A stretch of 64,000 nt of DNA, from positions 54,010 to 118,009 of the forward strand of contig JAGPUQ010000027.1 in NCBI GenBank assembly GCA_018069525.1, written 5' to 3'. Shown one piece after another: positions 26,413-36,565 of the stretch. A program made the position numbers and the translations under genes. Source of the stretch: Porticoccaceae bacterium (GTDB taxonomy: Bacteria > Pseudomonadota > Gammaproteobacteria > Pseudomonadales > Porticoccaceae). Numbering within the stretch: position 1 is the stretch's first letter; each line of letters begins with the position of its first letter. The notes under the pieces are model-generated. The model ran no database searches. It had not been told where the DNA came from and saw nothing but the letters and a program-made list of their open reading frames with translations.

Positions 26413-27455
26413 CAGCTTATCCCGCCCTTAGCTTCAACACTGCCTCCAGCATTGCCGGGAGTACTTTCCTCTCGCGAATTTTCCGCGCTCGGGTCTTTTA
26501 GTTTAAACAACGCCAGTGCCCGCAATACCATTTCCCGATGACCGTCGCCCCGGGCCGGAGATATTTCGACACCCGGCAAACGCAAACCGTAGTGCTGTTG
26601 AGTAAGCGACACTTCTAGAGCCATACCGCAGAGACGGGACAGGCGCGCTTCGGTATCGAGACCGGGAAAATCGTCCCAGTCGAGCCAGATACGCTTTTCC
26701 ACGGGATCGCTGTAACGCTTGCTATGTAGGCCCAGCTCTCGCGCATACTGCTTCCAGGCAATGTGGCTCTGGGATTCGCCGGGCTGATATTTAACCAAAC
26801 CAAAAAAATCTTCGCTGCCGCCCACCACATCCTGATCGCCCTCTCCACGGCTGGCGCTGGCCTTGCTGGCCACCACGCCCTTGCTGGGACGGGGGTAGAC
26901 CAGCGCTTGATAGTCGAGACGGAGGTGTGTCCAGGTGCGCACTAAGCCTAAGGGAAACACGCTGGAGATAGACAGGCGACCGGGATCGAGCCAACCGCGA
27001 TGCTGGGCCTCGACGGGAAGCTTAATAATCATGGTTTGCGTATCCACCATGCGTACCACGACGACATCACCACCCGGATAACACAGTCTCAGGTTATCCC
27101 GCAGGCGGGCTTTGTCCTGCTTTAGTTGCACCTCAAACTCCAGGGTGTCACCAGCAAAGCCAGACAAGCCTTTAATGGCGACGACTTCAATACCGTGTAA
27201 GTTGGCGTAGGCGTGAAAAATAGAAATCACAAACAAGGCCACCAACAAAAACGTAAAACCAAAAATTAAATTGTTTTCGTAATTGGTAGCCGTCAGCCAC
27301 AGTAAGGCCAGCACGCCCAAAAACAACAGGCCTTCGCGGGAGGGGAAAATAAATAATTTACTATTGTCGAGCCGACAGGCCCGCATTTTAGGTAGACGGC
27401 GATCCAGCCAAGCCTGGTATTTACGATTAAAATAGCGACGCGCGAGGGTATACAC
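26412..27455 (-). CDS. DUF58 domain protein
   Basis: A 347-residue protein with two adjacent membrane helices (about residues 35-85) and a C-terminal DUF58/von Willebrand A-like region (SEDFFGLVKYQPGESQSHIAWKQ is diagnostic but longer than quoted here; the core is YQPGESQSHIAWK). DUF58 proteins are partners of MoxR ATPases, and the moxR-DUF58-tgpA trio is widespread. It starts with GTG 14 bp after moxR and overlaps tgpA by one base, so the three are one transcriptional unit. Molecular role unknown. Confidence 0.88.
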   Translation of the reverse strand: MYTLARRYFNRKYQAWLDRRLPKMRACRLDNSKLFIFPSREGLLFLGVLALLWLTATNYENNLIFGFTFLLVALFVISIFHAYANLHGIEVVAIKGLSGFAGDTLEFEVQLKQDKARLRDNLRLCYPGGDVVVVRMVDTQTMIIKLPVEAQHRGWLDPGRLSISSVFPLGLVRTWTHLRLDYQALVYPRPSKGVVASKASASRGEGDQDVVGGSEDFFGLVKYQPGESQSHIAWKQYARELGLHSKRYSDPVEKRIWLDWDDFPGLDTEARLSRLCGMALEVSLTQQHYGLRLPGVEISPARGDGHREMVLRALALFKLKDPSAENSREESTPGNAGGSVEAKGGIS

Positions 27456-27469
27456 CGGGGCGGCGAAAA

Positions 27470-28390
27470 CTAAAGGATGTCCACGGAATTAAGCACCTGC
27501 TGTACCACCGCGCCCACCGGTTCCCCGGAAGCATAACTGTGTAGACGATGGCCAATAATCGGTGCGAAAACGGCTTGCACATCCTCCGGTATCACGTATT
27601 GACGCCCGTCCATTAGTGCCCAGGCGCGTGCCCCCTGCAACAAGGCCAGGGCACCGCGGGGAGAAACCCCGTACTCCAAATCCGGTAACTCACGGGTGTG
27701 CTGCACCAATCGCTGCACGTACCCAACTAAAGCATCGGATACCTGAACGTCCTCTACCTCAGTCTGAATAGCAGATAATTGCGCTGCACTCACACCGGCA
27801 GTAAGCTTAGGCAATTGCGTGCGCGGATTCGCGCCCGAAAGTAAACGCCGTTCGGATTCGGGATCGGGATAACCCAAATCGATGCGCATTAAAAACCGGT
27901 CGAGCTGGGACTCTGGCAAGGGAAAGGTGCCGTACTGGGTACTGGGATTTTGCGTTGCGATAACAAAAAAGGGTTGCGGCAAAAGGCGGGTTTCACCATC
28001 CACACTGACCTGCCCTTCGGACATCGCTTCGAGTAAAGCACTCTGAGTTTTTGGTGTGGTGCGATTAATTTCATCGGCCAGCACTAACTGACTAAAAATC
28101 GGCCCGGGGTGAAATTCAAACGCACTGCGCTCCCGATCAAATACCGACACGCCGATAATATCGGCGGGCAGTAAATCGCTGGTGAACTGCACTCGGCTAT
28201 AACTCAAACCCAAAACCCGCGCCAAAGCCTGCGCCAGTGTAGTTTTACCCATACCGGGAACATCTTCGATCAGCAAGTGACCCCGCGCCAATAAACACGC
28301 CAGGGCGAGGCGTATTTGCGGACGCTTGCCCAACACCACACTCTCTACGGTATCGACGACACCGCCAATAATTTTATGTGAAGCACTCAA
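27470..28390 (-). CDS. MoxR family AAA+ ATPase
   Basis: A 306-residue AAA+ protein of the MoxR branch. Walker A is EDVPGMGKTTLAQAL, Walker B LVLADEINRTTPKTQSALLEAM, with sensor 1 VIATQNPSTQYGTFPLPESQ and arginine-containing LDRFLMR. MoxR ATPases act as chaperones that help assemble or activate partner proteins, commonly those encoded with them (here DUF58 and TgpA). The start is a TTG overlapping the metZ stop (TTGA, 28387-28390) and has no strong RBS of its own, so translation probably depends on metZ. Confidence 0.92.
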   Translation of the reverse strand: MSASHKIIGGVVDTVESVVLGKRPQIRLALACLLARGHLLIEDVPGMGKTTLAQALARVLGLSYSRVQFTSDLLPADIIGVSVFDRERSAFEFHPGPIFSQLVLADEINRTTPKTQSALLEAMSEGQVSVDGETRLLPQPFFVIATQNPSTQYGTFPLPESQLDRFLMRIDLGYPDPESERRLLSGANPRTQLPKLTAGVSAAQLSAIQTEVEDVQVSDALVGYVQRLVQHTRELPDLEYGVSPRGALALLQGARAWALMDGRQYVIPEDVQAVFAPIIGHRLHSYASGEPVGAVVQQVLNSVDIL

Positions 28391-29595
28391 AGCGCTGACA
28401 AGCCGCGTTGTAAGTCGGCTTTAATATCGGCAATATCTTCGAGACCTACCGCCACTCGAATCAGATTTTCGGTAATCCCGACCTGCATTTTATCCTCGTC
28501 ACTCAAACGTCCATGTGTGGTGGTCGCCGGATGAATGATAGTGGTTTTGGCGTCGCCCAAATTGGCGGTAAGCGAAAGCATGCGCGTGCTATCAAGTACC
28601 TGCCAGGCCTGCTCGCGCCCGCCTTTCACCCGAAACGATAATACGCCGCCAAACGCGCTCTGTTGCTGTCGAGCTAAGTCGTGGCCGGGGTGCTCGGCTA
28701 GCCCCGCATAAAACACTTTCTCGACCGCGGGCTGCTGTTGCAACCACAGCGCTAATTCCATGGCACTGGCCGAATGTGCCTGCATACGCAGCTTTAGGGT
28801 TTCTAGTCCCTTGGTAAACACCCAGGCATTAAACGGACTCATGGTTGGTCCGGCGGAGCGCACAAAACCCAGCACTTCTTCCATCAACTCAGCACGTCCC
28901 AATACCACTCCGCCCAAACACCGACCCTGACCATCGAGGTATTTCGTTGCCGAGTGAATAATAATATCCGCACCCCATTCCAGGGGCCGCTGTAATACCG
29001 GCGTACAAAAGCAGTTGTCTACGACCAGCAACACCCCGTGTTTTTTCGCCAGTGCGGCCAGCGCGGTCAAATCCGCGACTTCGCACAAAGGATTAGATGG
29101 CGTCTCCAAAAACAGCAAGCGGGTCTCCGCACAAATAGCGTCTTCCCAGGCCTTTAAGTCGGTGAGTTCCACCCAGCTAACCTCAACGCCAAACTTGGCC
29201 ATAAACTTATTAAATAATACCGTCGTGGTACCAAACACACTGCGCGAACAGACGATATGATCGCCCGTCTTAAGCAGGGCCATACAGGTGCTGAGAATCG
29301 CCGCCATCCCCGACGACGTTGCCACCGCTTGCTCGGCTCCTTCCATAGCGGCGATACGTTGCTCAAAGGTACGCACGCCCGGATTGGTGTAACGGGAGTA
29401 GACATTACCGGGTTGCTCACCGCTAAACCGGGCTGCCGCTTCCGCCGCATTGGCAAAGACATAACTGGAGGTGAGGAACATCGCTTCACTGTGTTCGCCT
29501 TCCGGACTTCGGATTTGCCCGGCCCTGACTGCCAGGGTGGCCAAACCAGCATCGCGCAGTGCGCGATCCAGAGAAGTATCGTCGTCAGCGCTCAC
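28387..29595 (-). CDS. metZ: O-succinylhomoserine sulfhydrylase
   Basis: A 402-residue Cys/Met-metabolism PLP enzyme. Markers are [27 protein letters not shown], the PLP lysine in [16 protein letters not shown], and the C-terminal [21 protein letters not shown]. MetZ makes homocysteine directly from O-succinylhomoserine and sulfide. The purF-metZ order is as in Pseudomonas, which supports MetZ over cystathionine gamma-synthase. Start and purF stop overlap by 4 bp. Confidence 0.93.
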   Translation of the reverse strand: MSADDDTSLDRALRDAGLATLAVRAGQIRSPEGEHSEAMFLTSSYVFANAAEAAARFSGEQPGNVYSRYTNPGVRTFEQRIAAMEGAEQAVATSSGMAAILSTCMALLKTGDHIVCSRSVFGTTTVLFNKFMAKFGVEVSWVELTDLKAWEDAICAETRLLFLETPSNPLCEVADLTALAALAKKHGVLLVVDNCFCTPVLQRPLEWGADIIIHSATKYLDGQGRCLGGVVLGRAELMEEVLGFVRSAGPTMSPFNAWVFTKGLETLKLRMQAHSASAMELALWLQQQPAVEKVFYAGLAEHPGHDLARQQQSAFGGVLSFRVKGGREQAWQVLDSTRMLSLTANLGDAKTTIIHPATTTHGRLSDEDKMQVGITENLIRVAVGLEDIADIKADLQRGLSAL

Positions 29596-31121
29596 GAACC
29601 CACACCTACGTTGCTATTGTGTAGGCCGAGCACGTCGCCCGCCTCCGGATGATTCCCCGCTGCCTTAGCGCCATCGCTACGGCTCGCCTCCAGTCGCTCA
29701 AGGTAGTTTTTGTCCACGCCATCAGTCAAATACTCGCCAGTAAACACTGAGCACTCAAAGCGTTTAATCTTTGCATTACCTTCCTTCGCACTGCTAATTA
29801 AATCGTCGACATCCTGATAGATCAGCCAGTCGGCACCAATGGCTTCAGCAATTTCCTCAACATTTCTATCGTGGGCAATGAGTTCGTTGGCTGCGGGCAT
29901 ATCAATACCGTACACATTGGGGTAACGCACCGGTGGTGCCGCCGAGGCCACATAGACTTTTGCCGCACCGGAATCCCGCGCCATCTGTACAATTTCTTTA
30001 GAGGTAGTGCCCCGCACAATGGAATCGTCGACCAGCAGTACATTCTTACCGCGAAACTCGAGCTTTACCGGATTTAGTTTTTGCCGCACCGATCTTTTAC
30101 GCTGTTTTTGACCCGGCATAATAAACGTACGCCCGATATAGCGGTTTTTTATCAAGCCTTCGCGAAATTTAATGCCCAGAGTTTCCGCCATCGCCTGCCC
30201 GGATATTCGACTCGTATCGGGCACCGGTATCACCACGTCGATGTCGTGATCTGGGCGCTCCCGTAAAATTTTAGCCGCGAGTTTTTCACCCATACGCAAA
30301 CGCGCTTTGTATACCGAAATTCGGTCAATTAAAGAGTCCGGGCGCGCAAAATACACGTATTCAAAGAGGCAGGGTGCTAACTCCGGAGATTCTGCGCACT
30401 GATGCGTGTGTAGTTGACCAGCCATATCAATAAAGACCGCTTCGCCCGGCGCGACATCACGCTCTATTTCGTAACCCAGTACATCCAGCGCGACGGTCTC
30501 GGAAGCAACCATGTATTCCGTCCCTTGGGCGGTGTTGCGCCGACCCAGCACCAAAGGTCGAATACCAAAGGGGTCGCGAAATGCAAACAAGCCGTAGTTA
30601 GCGATCATGCCAACGGCCGCATAAGCCCCGTGGCAACGGCCATGCACTCTGGTCACGGCGGCAAACACATCAGCCGGCTGAGGTTCCAGCTTGCCCTGTA
30701 ATTGTAATTCGTGGGCAAACACATTCAATAAAATTTCCGAATCCGAATCGGTATTCACATGACGCAAATCAGATTTAAATAAATGCTGAAGCAACTCACT
30801 CGCGTTAGTGAGGTTGCCGTTGTGCGCCAGACAAATACCGTAGGGGGAGTTGACATAAAACGGTTGCGCCATTGCCGGGCCGGAACTGCCCGCAGTTGGA
30901 TAACGCACCTGACCCACGCCTATATTGCCTTTTAAGCGCTCCATATGACGTGGTTGAAATACATCGCGCACCAGGCCCACGTCTTTACGTTGACTGAGCT
31001 GGCCACCCTGACAAGTCATAATACCGGCTGCATCCTGACCCCGATGTTGCAACATGGTTAACGCATCATAGAGCTGTAAATTTACGTCGGTCTTGCCGAC
31101 GATGCCCACCACTCCACACAT
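29592..31121 (-). CDS. purF: Amidophosphoribosyltransferase
   Basis: A 509-residue enzyme of the first purine step: glutamine plus PRPP to phosphoribosylamine. The N-terminal MCGVVGIVG exposes Cys2 as the glutaminase nucleophile after Met removal. The C-terminal phosphoribosyltransferase domain has the PRPP loop [16 protein letters not shown]. Also seen are [15 protein letters not shown] and AHNGNLTNA. The preceding cvpA (95 bp upstream) reproduces the common cvpA-purF operon; PurR-type operators were not identified. Confidence 0.97.
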   Translation of the reverse strand: MCGVVGIVGKTDVNLQLYDALTMLQHRGQDAAGIMTCQGGQLSQRKDVGLVRDVFQPRHMERLKGNIGVGQVRYPTAGSSGPAMAQPFYVNSPYGICLAHNGNLTNASELLQHLFKSDLRHVNTDSDSEILLNVFAHELQLQGKLEPQPADVFAAVTRVHGRCHGAYAAVGMIANYGLFAFRDPFGIRPLVLGRRNTAQGTEYMVASETVALDVLGYEIERDVAPGEAVFIDMAGQLHTHQCAESPELAPCLFEYVYFARPDSLIDRISVYKARLRMGEKLAAKILRERPDHDIDVVIPVPDTSRISGQAMAETLGIKFREGLIKNRYIGRTFIMPGQKQRKRSVRQKLNPVKLEFRGKNVLLVDDSIVRGTTSKEIVQMARDSGAAKVYVASAAPPVRYPNVYGIDMPAANELIAHDRNVEEIAEAIGADWLIYQDVDDLISSAKEGNAKIKRFECSVFTGEYLTDGVDKNYLERLEASRSDGAKAAGNHPEAGDVLGLHNSNVGVGS

Positions 31122-31215
31122 AAAATAAATCCTATTAAATACTGTTTATAAAAAAATAGTTATGAGAGTACGATTCAGATAAAAAACCGACATCACGATT
31201 GCTTACACTCGTCGT

Positions 31216-31713
31216 CTACAACAACTGCTTAAACCAGTCCGACACCCACGCAGCCATTTCTCGCGCCCAATCTTCGAAGCGCAAAAATTCTGGTATTAGC
31301 ACCGACTGATGCCACCATAAATCTTCTTGAACTGGCAATACCGACGGCAGCATAACGAGTATGGCCATCACTATAATCATGCCTCGCGCGATACCGAACA
31401 AGGAACCTAGCAGGCGATCCGTTCCCGACAATCCGGTGGCCTCCACCATCTTTCCGATCAAATAATTAACCAGGCTGGCCGCTAATAACACCAGCACAAA
31501 CAGTCCAGCCCATGCCGCGAGATAACGCAAAGAAGGTGTGGTAATCGCTTCGCTCAGGATAGTGTTTGCCACTCGTTCATAAAACAACATGGACACGGCA
31601 AACGCCGCAACCCAGGCCAACATAGACAAGGCTTCTTTGATAAAACCACGAATCACGCTGATCAGCGCGGAAAGCGCGACAATACCAATGATCGTAAAAT
31701 CTGCCCAATTCAT
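31216..31713 (-). CDS. cvpA: Colicin V production family membrane protein CvpA
   Basis: A 165-residue inner-membrane protein with about four helices. The conserved start NWADFTIIGIVALSALISVIRGF, KEALSMLAWVAAF, and the GTDRLLGSLFGIARGMIIV segment identify CvpA. It affects envelope stress tolerance and, in E. coli, colicin V export. It lies between dedD and purF as in most gammaproteobacteria. Confidence 0.93.
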   Translation of the reverse strand: MNWADFTIIGIVALSALISVIRGFIKEALSMLAWVAAFAVSMLFYERVANTILSEAITTPSLRYLAAWAGLFVLVLLAASLVNYLIGKMVEATGLSGTDRLLGSLFGIARGMIIVMAILVMLPSVLPVQEDLWWHQSVLIPEFLRFEDWAREMAAWVSDWFKQLL

Positions 31714-31808
31714 TTCTTACCCATAAAAAAACAGCCCATTTCAAACAGTCCCACTTTAAACGACCCCGCCGCAGCGACTACGCGGCACCCTTAAACACGC
31801 CCCGGAGA

Positions 31809-32342
31809 TTACTGTTCAAACTTCAGTAACCAGGATTTGATCTCGAATTTTTTTTCAATGGCGCGTTGATCGGCGAGCATTTTGTCTTTAAGCACTTTCG
31901 GGCCGACAAAAACTCGGTAATTCTTGCCGCCATCTATGTCGGCTGCGCGCACGAAAGCCTGCAAACCGGCACTGAGTAAACGCTCGTTCAATTCCTGGGC
32001 ATTGTCTTTGTCTTTAAAACTGCCCACTTGCAGTACCCAGGCGTCGGGCAATCCCGCCGCACTTAAACGCGGCTCTGTTGCACCAACATCCACGCTCGGC
32101 TTTATTACATTGTCGGCGGTCTCGCGATCCAGACTAAACACCGGTTTTTTCACCGGAGGAATATCACTGGAATTGGTCACCCGGGCAATTTGCACGGGTT
32201 CAATAATAGGTGCGGGTGGAATGCGGCTCGTGGTGTCGACTTTATAACTGCCGCCCAAATCCAGCAGCATTGGTAAAAACACCACGCCCAGAGCCACTAA
32301 TACCAGGGCGCCTACCACACGTTGTCTGAGCCCTACATTCAT
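31809..32342 (-). CDS. dedD: SPOR-domain protein, DedD-like
   Basis: A 177-residue bitopic protein: a short cytoplasmic N-terminus, one membrane helix (VVGALVLVALGVVFLPMLL, about residues 9-27), a linker, and a C-terminal SPOR domain (WVLQVGSFKDKDNAQELNE, about residues 100-175). SPOR domains bind denuded glycan at the septum, and DedD contributes to constriction. The start overlaps the folC stop by 4 bp (ATGA). The folC-dedD-cvpA-purF order is classical. Confidence 0.92.
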   Translation of the reverse strand: MNVGLRQRVVGALVLVALGVVFLPMLLDLGGSYKVDTTSRIPPAPIIEPVQIARVTNSSDIPPVKKPVFSLDRETADNVIKPSVDVGATEPRLSAAGLPDAWVLQVGSFKDKDNAQELNERLLSAGLQAFVRAADIDGGKNYRVFVGPKVLKDKMLADQRAIEKKFEIKSWLLKFEQ

Positions 32343-33787
32343 TTAGTCTTACCCTCACCACTATTTTTCAAAACGGCTGCCACAGTATAAAACGAACCGA
32401 AGACAACGATCATATCCCCCGGGACCGATGTCTCAACCGCGGCACCTAAGGCTTGTTCCGGGTTATCGTAGCACCGGATCATCGAATCGGATAAAGCCAA
32501 ACCAGCATCTTCAACTGACTCGGCATAATTGTACACCAGCGCGGCGACTTCTCCCGCTGCTGCTGCACGCGGTACATCGGGTAATTCGCACACGTGCCAA
32601 CGACTGACCAGGGGCAACAAGGGCGTGATGATCCCCGTAATATCTTTGTCGGCCAGTACACCAAACACACAGTGCACTCCCGACACACCCAGCGCCGCAA
32701 GTCGCTTGGCCAGCAGAGTCGCCGCTGCGGGGTTGTGAGCCACATCGAGAATCAGTTGGCGCTCCCGAAAATAACTGCGCTGAAAACGACCGGCAATGCG
32801 AGTTTCAGCAAACACTTGCTTTACTACCTGGGTGTTCAAGGCGTCGGACATTGACACCCCCTTCGGCCCCTGCCCTAGAGCAAGCAATGCCTGCACCGCG
32901 CAAACGGCGCTAGTCAACGGCACCTGGGGAATCGGCAAATGGGTAAAAGTAGACACCTGCCCATCGCGGCCAGTAGCAACCAGCGTCAGCAGCTCTCGCT
33001 CTACCCGGCTGGTAAAACCTTCCTGCCCCAGCAGTATTAAATCTGCGCCCAGACTATCGAGCGCGACCAATAATTCATCTGGCGGATTAGGATCGGCGCA
33101 TATTAACGGCACTCCCGACCGCGCTACGCCAGCTTTCTCAAGGGCAATAACACTGCGACTATCACCCAGCCACTGCTGATGATCGAGATCGATAGAGGTA
33201 ATTACTGCTACGTCGGGGTCAATAATATTAACTGCGTCCAGACGACCGCCTAAACCAACTTCCAGTACAATGATGTCTAGTTCGGTCTCGGCAAATAGCC
33301 ACAGTGCCGCGAGCGCAGAAAATTCAAAGTAGGTCAAACTAATATCGCCGCGCGCTTGCTCTATAGCCACAAAGGCTCGGCAAATATCGGCATCGCTTGA
33401 GTTTTCGGCATCGATGCGAATGCGTTCGTTGTAGGCGAGTAAATGCGGAGAAGTAAAAGTACCAACCCGAATACCAACGGTCGTCAGCAGGGCTTCAATA
33501 ATAGCGACGCAGGAACCCTTGCCGTTGGTGCCTGCGACAGTAATAACTTTAGCTTTGGGTGTAGTTAATCCGAGCCTGGTAGCTACCTCGGCAACGCGTT
33601 CGAGGCCGAGATCAATCAGGCTGGGATGACGCTGTTCGAGCAGCGCTAACCAGTCATCCAGACTTTCCTTGCCTGTCTTATCGAGAGGTTTATTCAAAGC
33701 CTTGTGCGGATGCTTATTCTGAGCTTCATAGGAGCATTTATTCAAGGCCTCACCCGAGTGCTTGTCTAGAGTCTCATTCGAGGTCAA
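32339..33787 (-). CDS. folC: Dihydrofolate synthase / folylpolyglutamate synthase
   Basis: A Mur-ligase-family enzyme that adds glutamate to dihydropteroate and folates. The P-loop [45 protein letters not shown] and DVAHNPAAA are in place. The normal family start lies about at [20 protein letters not shown]. Upstream of it is an extra segment of about 40 residues made of four degenerate 8-residue units ([32 protein letters not shown]). No ATG or GTG is available; in-frame TTG codons occur at 33832, 33787, 33745 and 33697. I give the 33787 TTG, which overlaps the accD end slightly, but any of them, or initiation inside the repeat, is possible. Confidence 0.9.
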   Translation of the reverse strand: MTSNETLDKHSGEALNKCSYEAQNKHPHKALNKPLDKTGKESLDDWLALLEQRHPSLIDLGLERVAEVATRLGLTTPKAKVITVAGTNGKGSCVAIIEALLTTVGIRVGTFTSPHLLAYNERIRIDAENSSDADICRAFVAIEQARGDISLTYFEFSALAALWLFAETELDIIVLEVGLGGRLDAVNIIDPDVAVITSIDLDHQQWLGDSRSVIALEKAGVARSGVPLICADPNPPDELLVALDSLGADLILLGQEGFTSRVERELLTLVATGRDGQVSTFTHLPIPQVPLTSAVCAVQALLALGQGPKGVSMSDALNTQVVKQVFAETRIAGRFQRSYFRERQLILDVAHNPAAATLLAKRLAALGVSGVHCVFGVLADKDITGIITPLLPLVSRWHVCELPDVPRAAAAGEVAALVYNYAESVEDAGLALSDSMIRCYDNPEQALGAAVETSVPGDMIVVFGSFYTVAAVLKNSGEGKTK

Positions 33788-34673
33788 TGGGTTCGCTGAC
33801 AACAGGTTCAACCGGCTCCGGCAGACCAGCAAGCTTAGCTAACAGCCGAGCGACGGTGAGGCGCATTTCGGTGCGGGAAACGATCATATCGATGGCGCCG
33901 TGTTCGAGCAAAAACTCACTGCGCTGAAACCCTGGCGGCAGCTTTTGACGAATCGTTTGTTCAATAATATTAGGTCCGGCGAAACCTGCACGAGCACCAG
34001 GTTCAGCAATATTAATATCGCCGAGCATAGCTAAGCTGGCCGACACGCCACCGTAAACCGGATCCGTCATCACCGATATAAACGGCACCCCTGCTTGCTT
34101 CAATCTTTCCAGAATCGCACTGGTTTTGGCCATTTGCATCAGCGAAATCAGCGCTTCCTGCATGCGTGCGCCACCGGTGGCCGAAAAACACACCAGGGGA
34201 ATACGTTCTTCCAGAGACCGTTTCGCGGCGCGAGTAAAGCGCTCACCCACGGCGTAACCCATTGAACCGCCGTGAAAATCAAATTCAAAGGCCGTCGCCA
34301 CCAGCGGCACGCTCATCACCGCGCCCCGCATAACGATCAGTGCGTCTTTTTCGCCGGTCTTTTTCTGCGCAGTACTCAGCCGATCTTTGTATTTTTTAAC
34401 GTCGCGGAATTTAAGCCGGTCAATCGGTAGTACGTCGTCGGCAAATTCTTCTCGTCCCTCTTTATCCAGGAAGATGTCGAGACGACGACGCGCGCCAATG
34501 CGTGTGTGATACTCACATTTCGGGCACACATCCAGGTTGCGCTCTAAATCGGGCCAATACAGCGGCGCACTGCATTTCGGACACTGCTTCCACAAGCCCT
34601 CCGGGACGGTAGTGGTTCTGTCCCCGGCCTGAGTTGCCATGCCCGAAGGTCGTATCTTACTTAACCAGCTCAT
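33774..34673 (-). CDS. accD: Acetyl-CoA carboxylase carboxyltransferase beta subunit
   Basis: A 299-residue subunit with the N-terminal zinc ribbon: CPKC (about residue 31) and CPKCEYH (about residue 50) give four cysteines. The crotonase-like carboxyltransferase domain follows ([51 protein letters not shown]). With AccA it transfers carboxyl from biotin to acetyl-CoA, the committed step of fatty acid synthesis. The 3' end runs into the repeat-derived folC start region. Confidence 0.97.
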   Translation of the reverse strand: MSWLSKIRPSGMATQAGDRTTTVPEGLWKQCPKCSAPLYWPDLERNLDVCPKCEYHTRIGARRRLDIFLDKEGREEFADDVLPIDRLKFRDVKKYKDRLSTAQKKTGEKDALIVMRGAVMSVPLVATAFEFDFHGGSMGYAVGERFTRAAKRSLEERIPLVCFSATGGARMQEALISLMQMAKTSAILERLKQAGVPFISVMTDPVYGGVSASLAMLGDINIAEPGARAGFAGPNIIEQTIRQKLPPGFQRSEFLLEHGAIDMIVSRTEMRLTVARLLAKLAGLPEPVEPVVSEPIDLE

Positions 34674-34834
34674 CCCATCCTTTCCTTTCTTGATCTGATG
34701 GTCTTAAGACTCTCAGAGCACTTAAGCACCTTGTTTTTAGGCTAATCTGACAATCCCAGCGTGGCTGCTATTCTACGTTAGAATGCCGCCGCAAAAAATA
34801 CTTATGCTGACAAATACCACAATCGTGGAGCCAG

Positions 34835-35497
34835 TCACACCGAGCGCGCTTGCTCGATAAATCTTTGTACCTGATCCGGGTCTTTAATGCCTGGAGCTGA
34901 CTCTACGCCACTACTGACATCGACCGCGTAAGGCCGGGTTTGTGCCACCGCAGCGGCGACATTATCGCTACTGAGCCCTCCGGCCAAAATTACTGATCCA
35001 GGCACTGATCTAGACACTGATCCAGATACTGCCGCCTCCTGAGACAAACGCGCCCAGTCGAAAGCTTTACCAGTGCCGCCATAGGCATCCGCCTGCCAGG
35101 CATCAAACAGGTATCCGCTGGCCTTGGGATGTGCCGCCATTGCCGCAGCCACATTGATTTCCGGTGCCATGCGTATCGCCTTAATAAAGGGTCGCTCAAA
35201 TTGCTCGCAATACGCTGAGTCTTCATCCCCATGAAACTGCAGGAGTTGAATGCCGGTTTGCCTTAAGGTGCCCTGCACAAGCGTAGCGGTTTCGTTCACA
35301 AACAAGCCCACCGTCGTCACAAAGGGACCAAGGGCCTGCACTATATCAGCGGCGACAGCGGCGCTCACGCTCCTTGGACTTTTGGCATAAAAGACTAAAC
35401 CAATGGCATCCGCGCCGGCGTTAGCGGCCATCACGCCCTGCTCAACGCTGGTAATACCACAAATTTTTACTCTCACCTTCCTTCTCATGGCATCCAT
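34835..35497 (-). CDS. trpF: Phosphoribosylanthranilate isomerase
   Basis: A 220-residue TIM-barrel enzyme of tryptophan synthesis. The catalytic cysteine lies in KICGITSVEQ, the catalytic aspartate in PYAVDVSSGVES, with VGLFVNE, LLQFHGDE and VILAGGLSSDNV as further barrel strands. Between the sixth helix and the VILAGGL strand is an extra SGSVSRSVPGS stretch coded by a 12-bp repeat at 34992-35027. The start overlaps the truA stop by one base. truA-trpF-accD is the Pseudomonas order. Confidence 0.95.
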   Translation of the reverse strand: MDAMRRKVRVKICGITSVEQGVMAANAGADAIGLVFYAKSPRSVSAAVAADIVQALGPFVTTVGLFVNETATLVQGTLRQTGIQLLQFHGDEDSAYCEQFERPFIKAIRMAPEINVAAAMAAHPKASGYLFDAWQADAYGGTGKAFDWARLSQEAAVSGSVSRSVPGSVILAGGLSSDNVAAAVAQTRPYAVDVSSGVESAPGIKDPDQVQRFIEQARSV

Positions 35498-36363
35498 CAG
35501 TTTGCGTTAGTGCCCAGTATATCCGGGCCGGGTGGTAATTGGGGAATTCCAAGTTGCTTGGGATACAGCACCGACACCAAATACAAACCACCCGGTGGCG
35601 CGGTAATACCCGCGCAACGACGATCGCGACGGTTCAATAACTCCCCAACCCAGCTCGGTTTTTGCTCACCGCGACCAACCGCCATCAACACCCCGGCAAT
35701 ATTACGCACCATATGCAGCAGGAAAGCATTAGCCGTAATCTCCATGGTAATCACCTGGCCATTACGAAAAAAACCGATGTGTTTGATTTCACGCCAGGGC
35801 GATGGCGCCTGACAATTGGCACCGCGCACCGAAGAAAAATCTTGATCTCCGATAAATGACCTCGCGCCACTAGACATCGCCTCAACATCCAGAGGGACTC
35901 TTTCCCAACTCAAATAGTCCCGCATAATGGCTGGAGACTGAGGAGTATTTACTATGAGGTAGCGGTAGGTACGGGCGACGGCACTAAACCGCGCATGGAA
36001 TTGATCAGGGACTACGTGTGCCCAGTGCAAACGCACGCCATCGGGAAGATTGGCATTGGCCCCACGCACCCAGTTGCGCGCCGTGCGCTGGGCACTGGTA
36101 TCGAAATGTATGACTTGATTGGTGGCGTGAACGCCGGTGTCGGTGCGGCCCGCGCAAACCACGGTAATCGGCTCATTGGCGACTGAGGATAAGGCAGCTT
36201 CAACCGGCTGCTGAACACTGGGTGAGTGGCTTTGCCGCTGCCAGCCGCAAAAGCCGCTACCATCGTACTGAACCATCGCCGCTACCCGGCTAACACCAGA
36301 GGGCAGCGCCTCGCCCTCCGGCACTCGACCATTGGTCTTGTAAATCCAGTTGGGCTGCGACAC
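35497..36363 (-). CDS. truA: tRNA pseudouridine(38-40) synthase TruA
   Basis: A 288-residue enzyme that modifies positions 38-40 of the tRNA anticodon arm. The catalytic aspartate is in VCAGRTDTGVHATNQV; YDGSGFCGWQRQ near the N-terminus and FLLHMVRNIAGVLMAVGRG near the C-terminus are diagnostic. It starts with GTG, with GAGG six bases upstream. It lies 200 bp downstream of fimV. Confidence 0.96.
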   Translation of the reverse strand: MSQPNWIYKTNGRVPEGEALPSGVSRVAAMVQYDGSGFCGWQRQSHSPSVQQPVEAALSSVANEPITVVCAGRTDTGVHATNQVIHFDTSAQRTARNWVRGANANLPDGVRLHWAHVVPDQFHARFSAVARTYRYLIVNTPQSPAIMRDYLSWERVPLDVEAMSSGARSFIGDQDFSSVRGANCQAPSPWREIKHIGFFRNGQVITMEITANAFLLHMVRNIAGVLMAVGRGEQKPSWVGELLNRRDRRCAGITAPPGGLYLVSVLYPKQLGIPQLPPGPDILGTNAN

Positions 36364-36565
36364 TGAAGTCCTCTAACTGCTCAATCACCAGCCGCTAAAC
36401 GCGGCTGCGATAATTTTTCGGTGGGTTCTACCGCGTCAGAACAACGCTGTGGAGACCGGATTTCGGCTCGCCTATTGAGCGACGAGCCAATCACTAAATT
36501 CCGGCTACTATTCAACAATGGAAGTACCTCACAATGGAAGCACACATCACGTATCTCGAAGTAAA

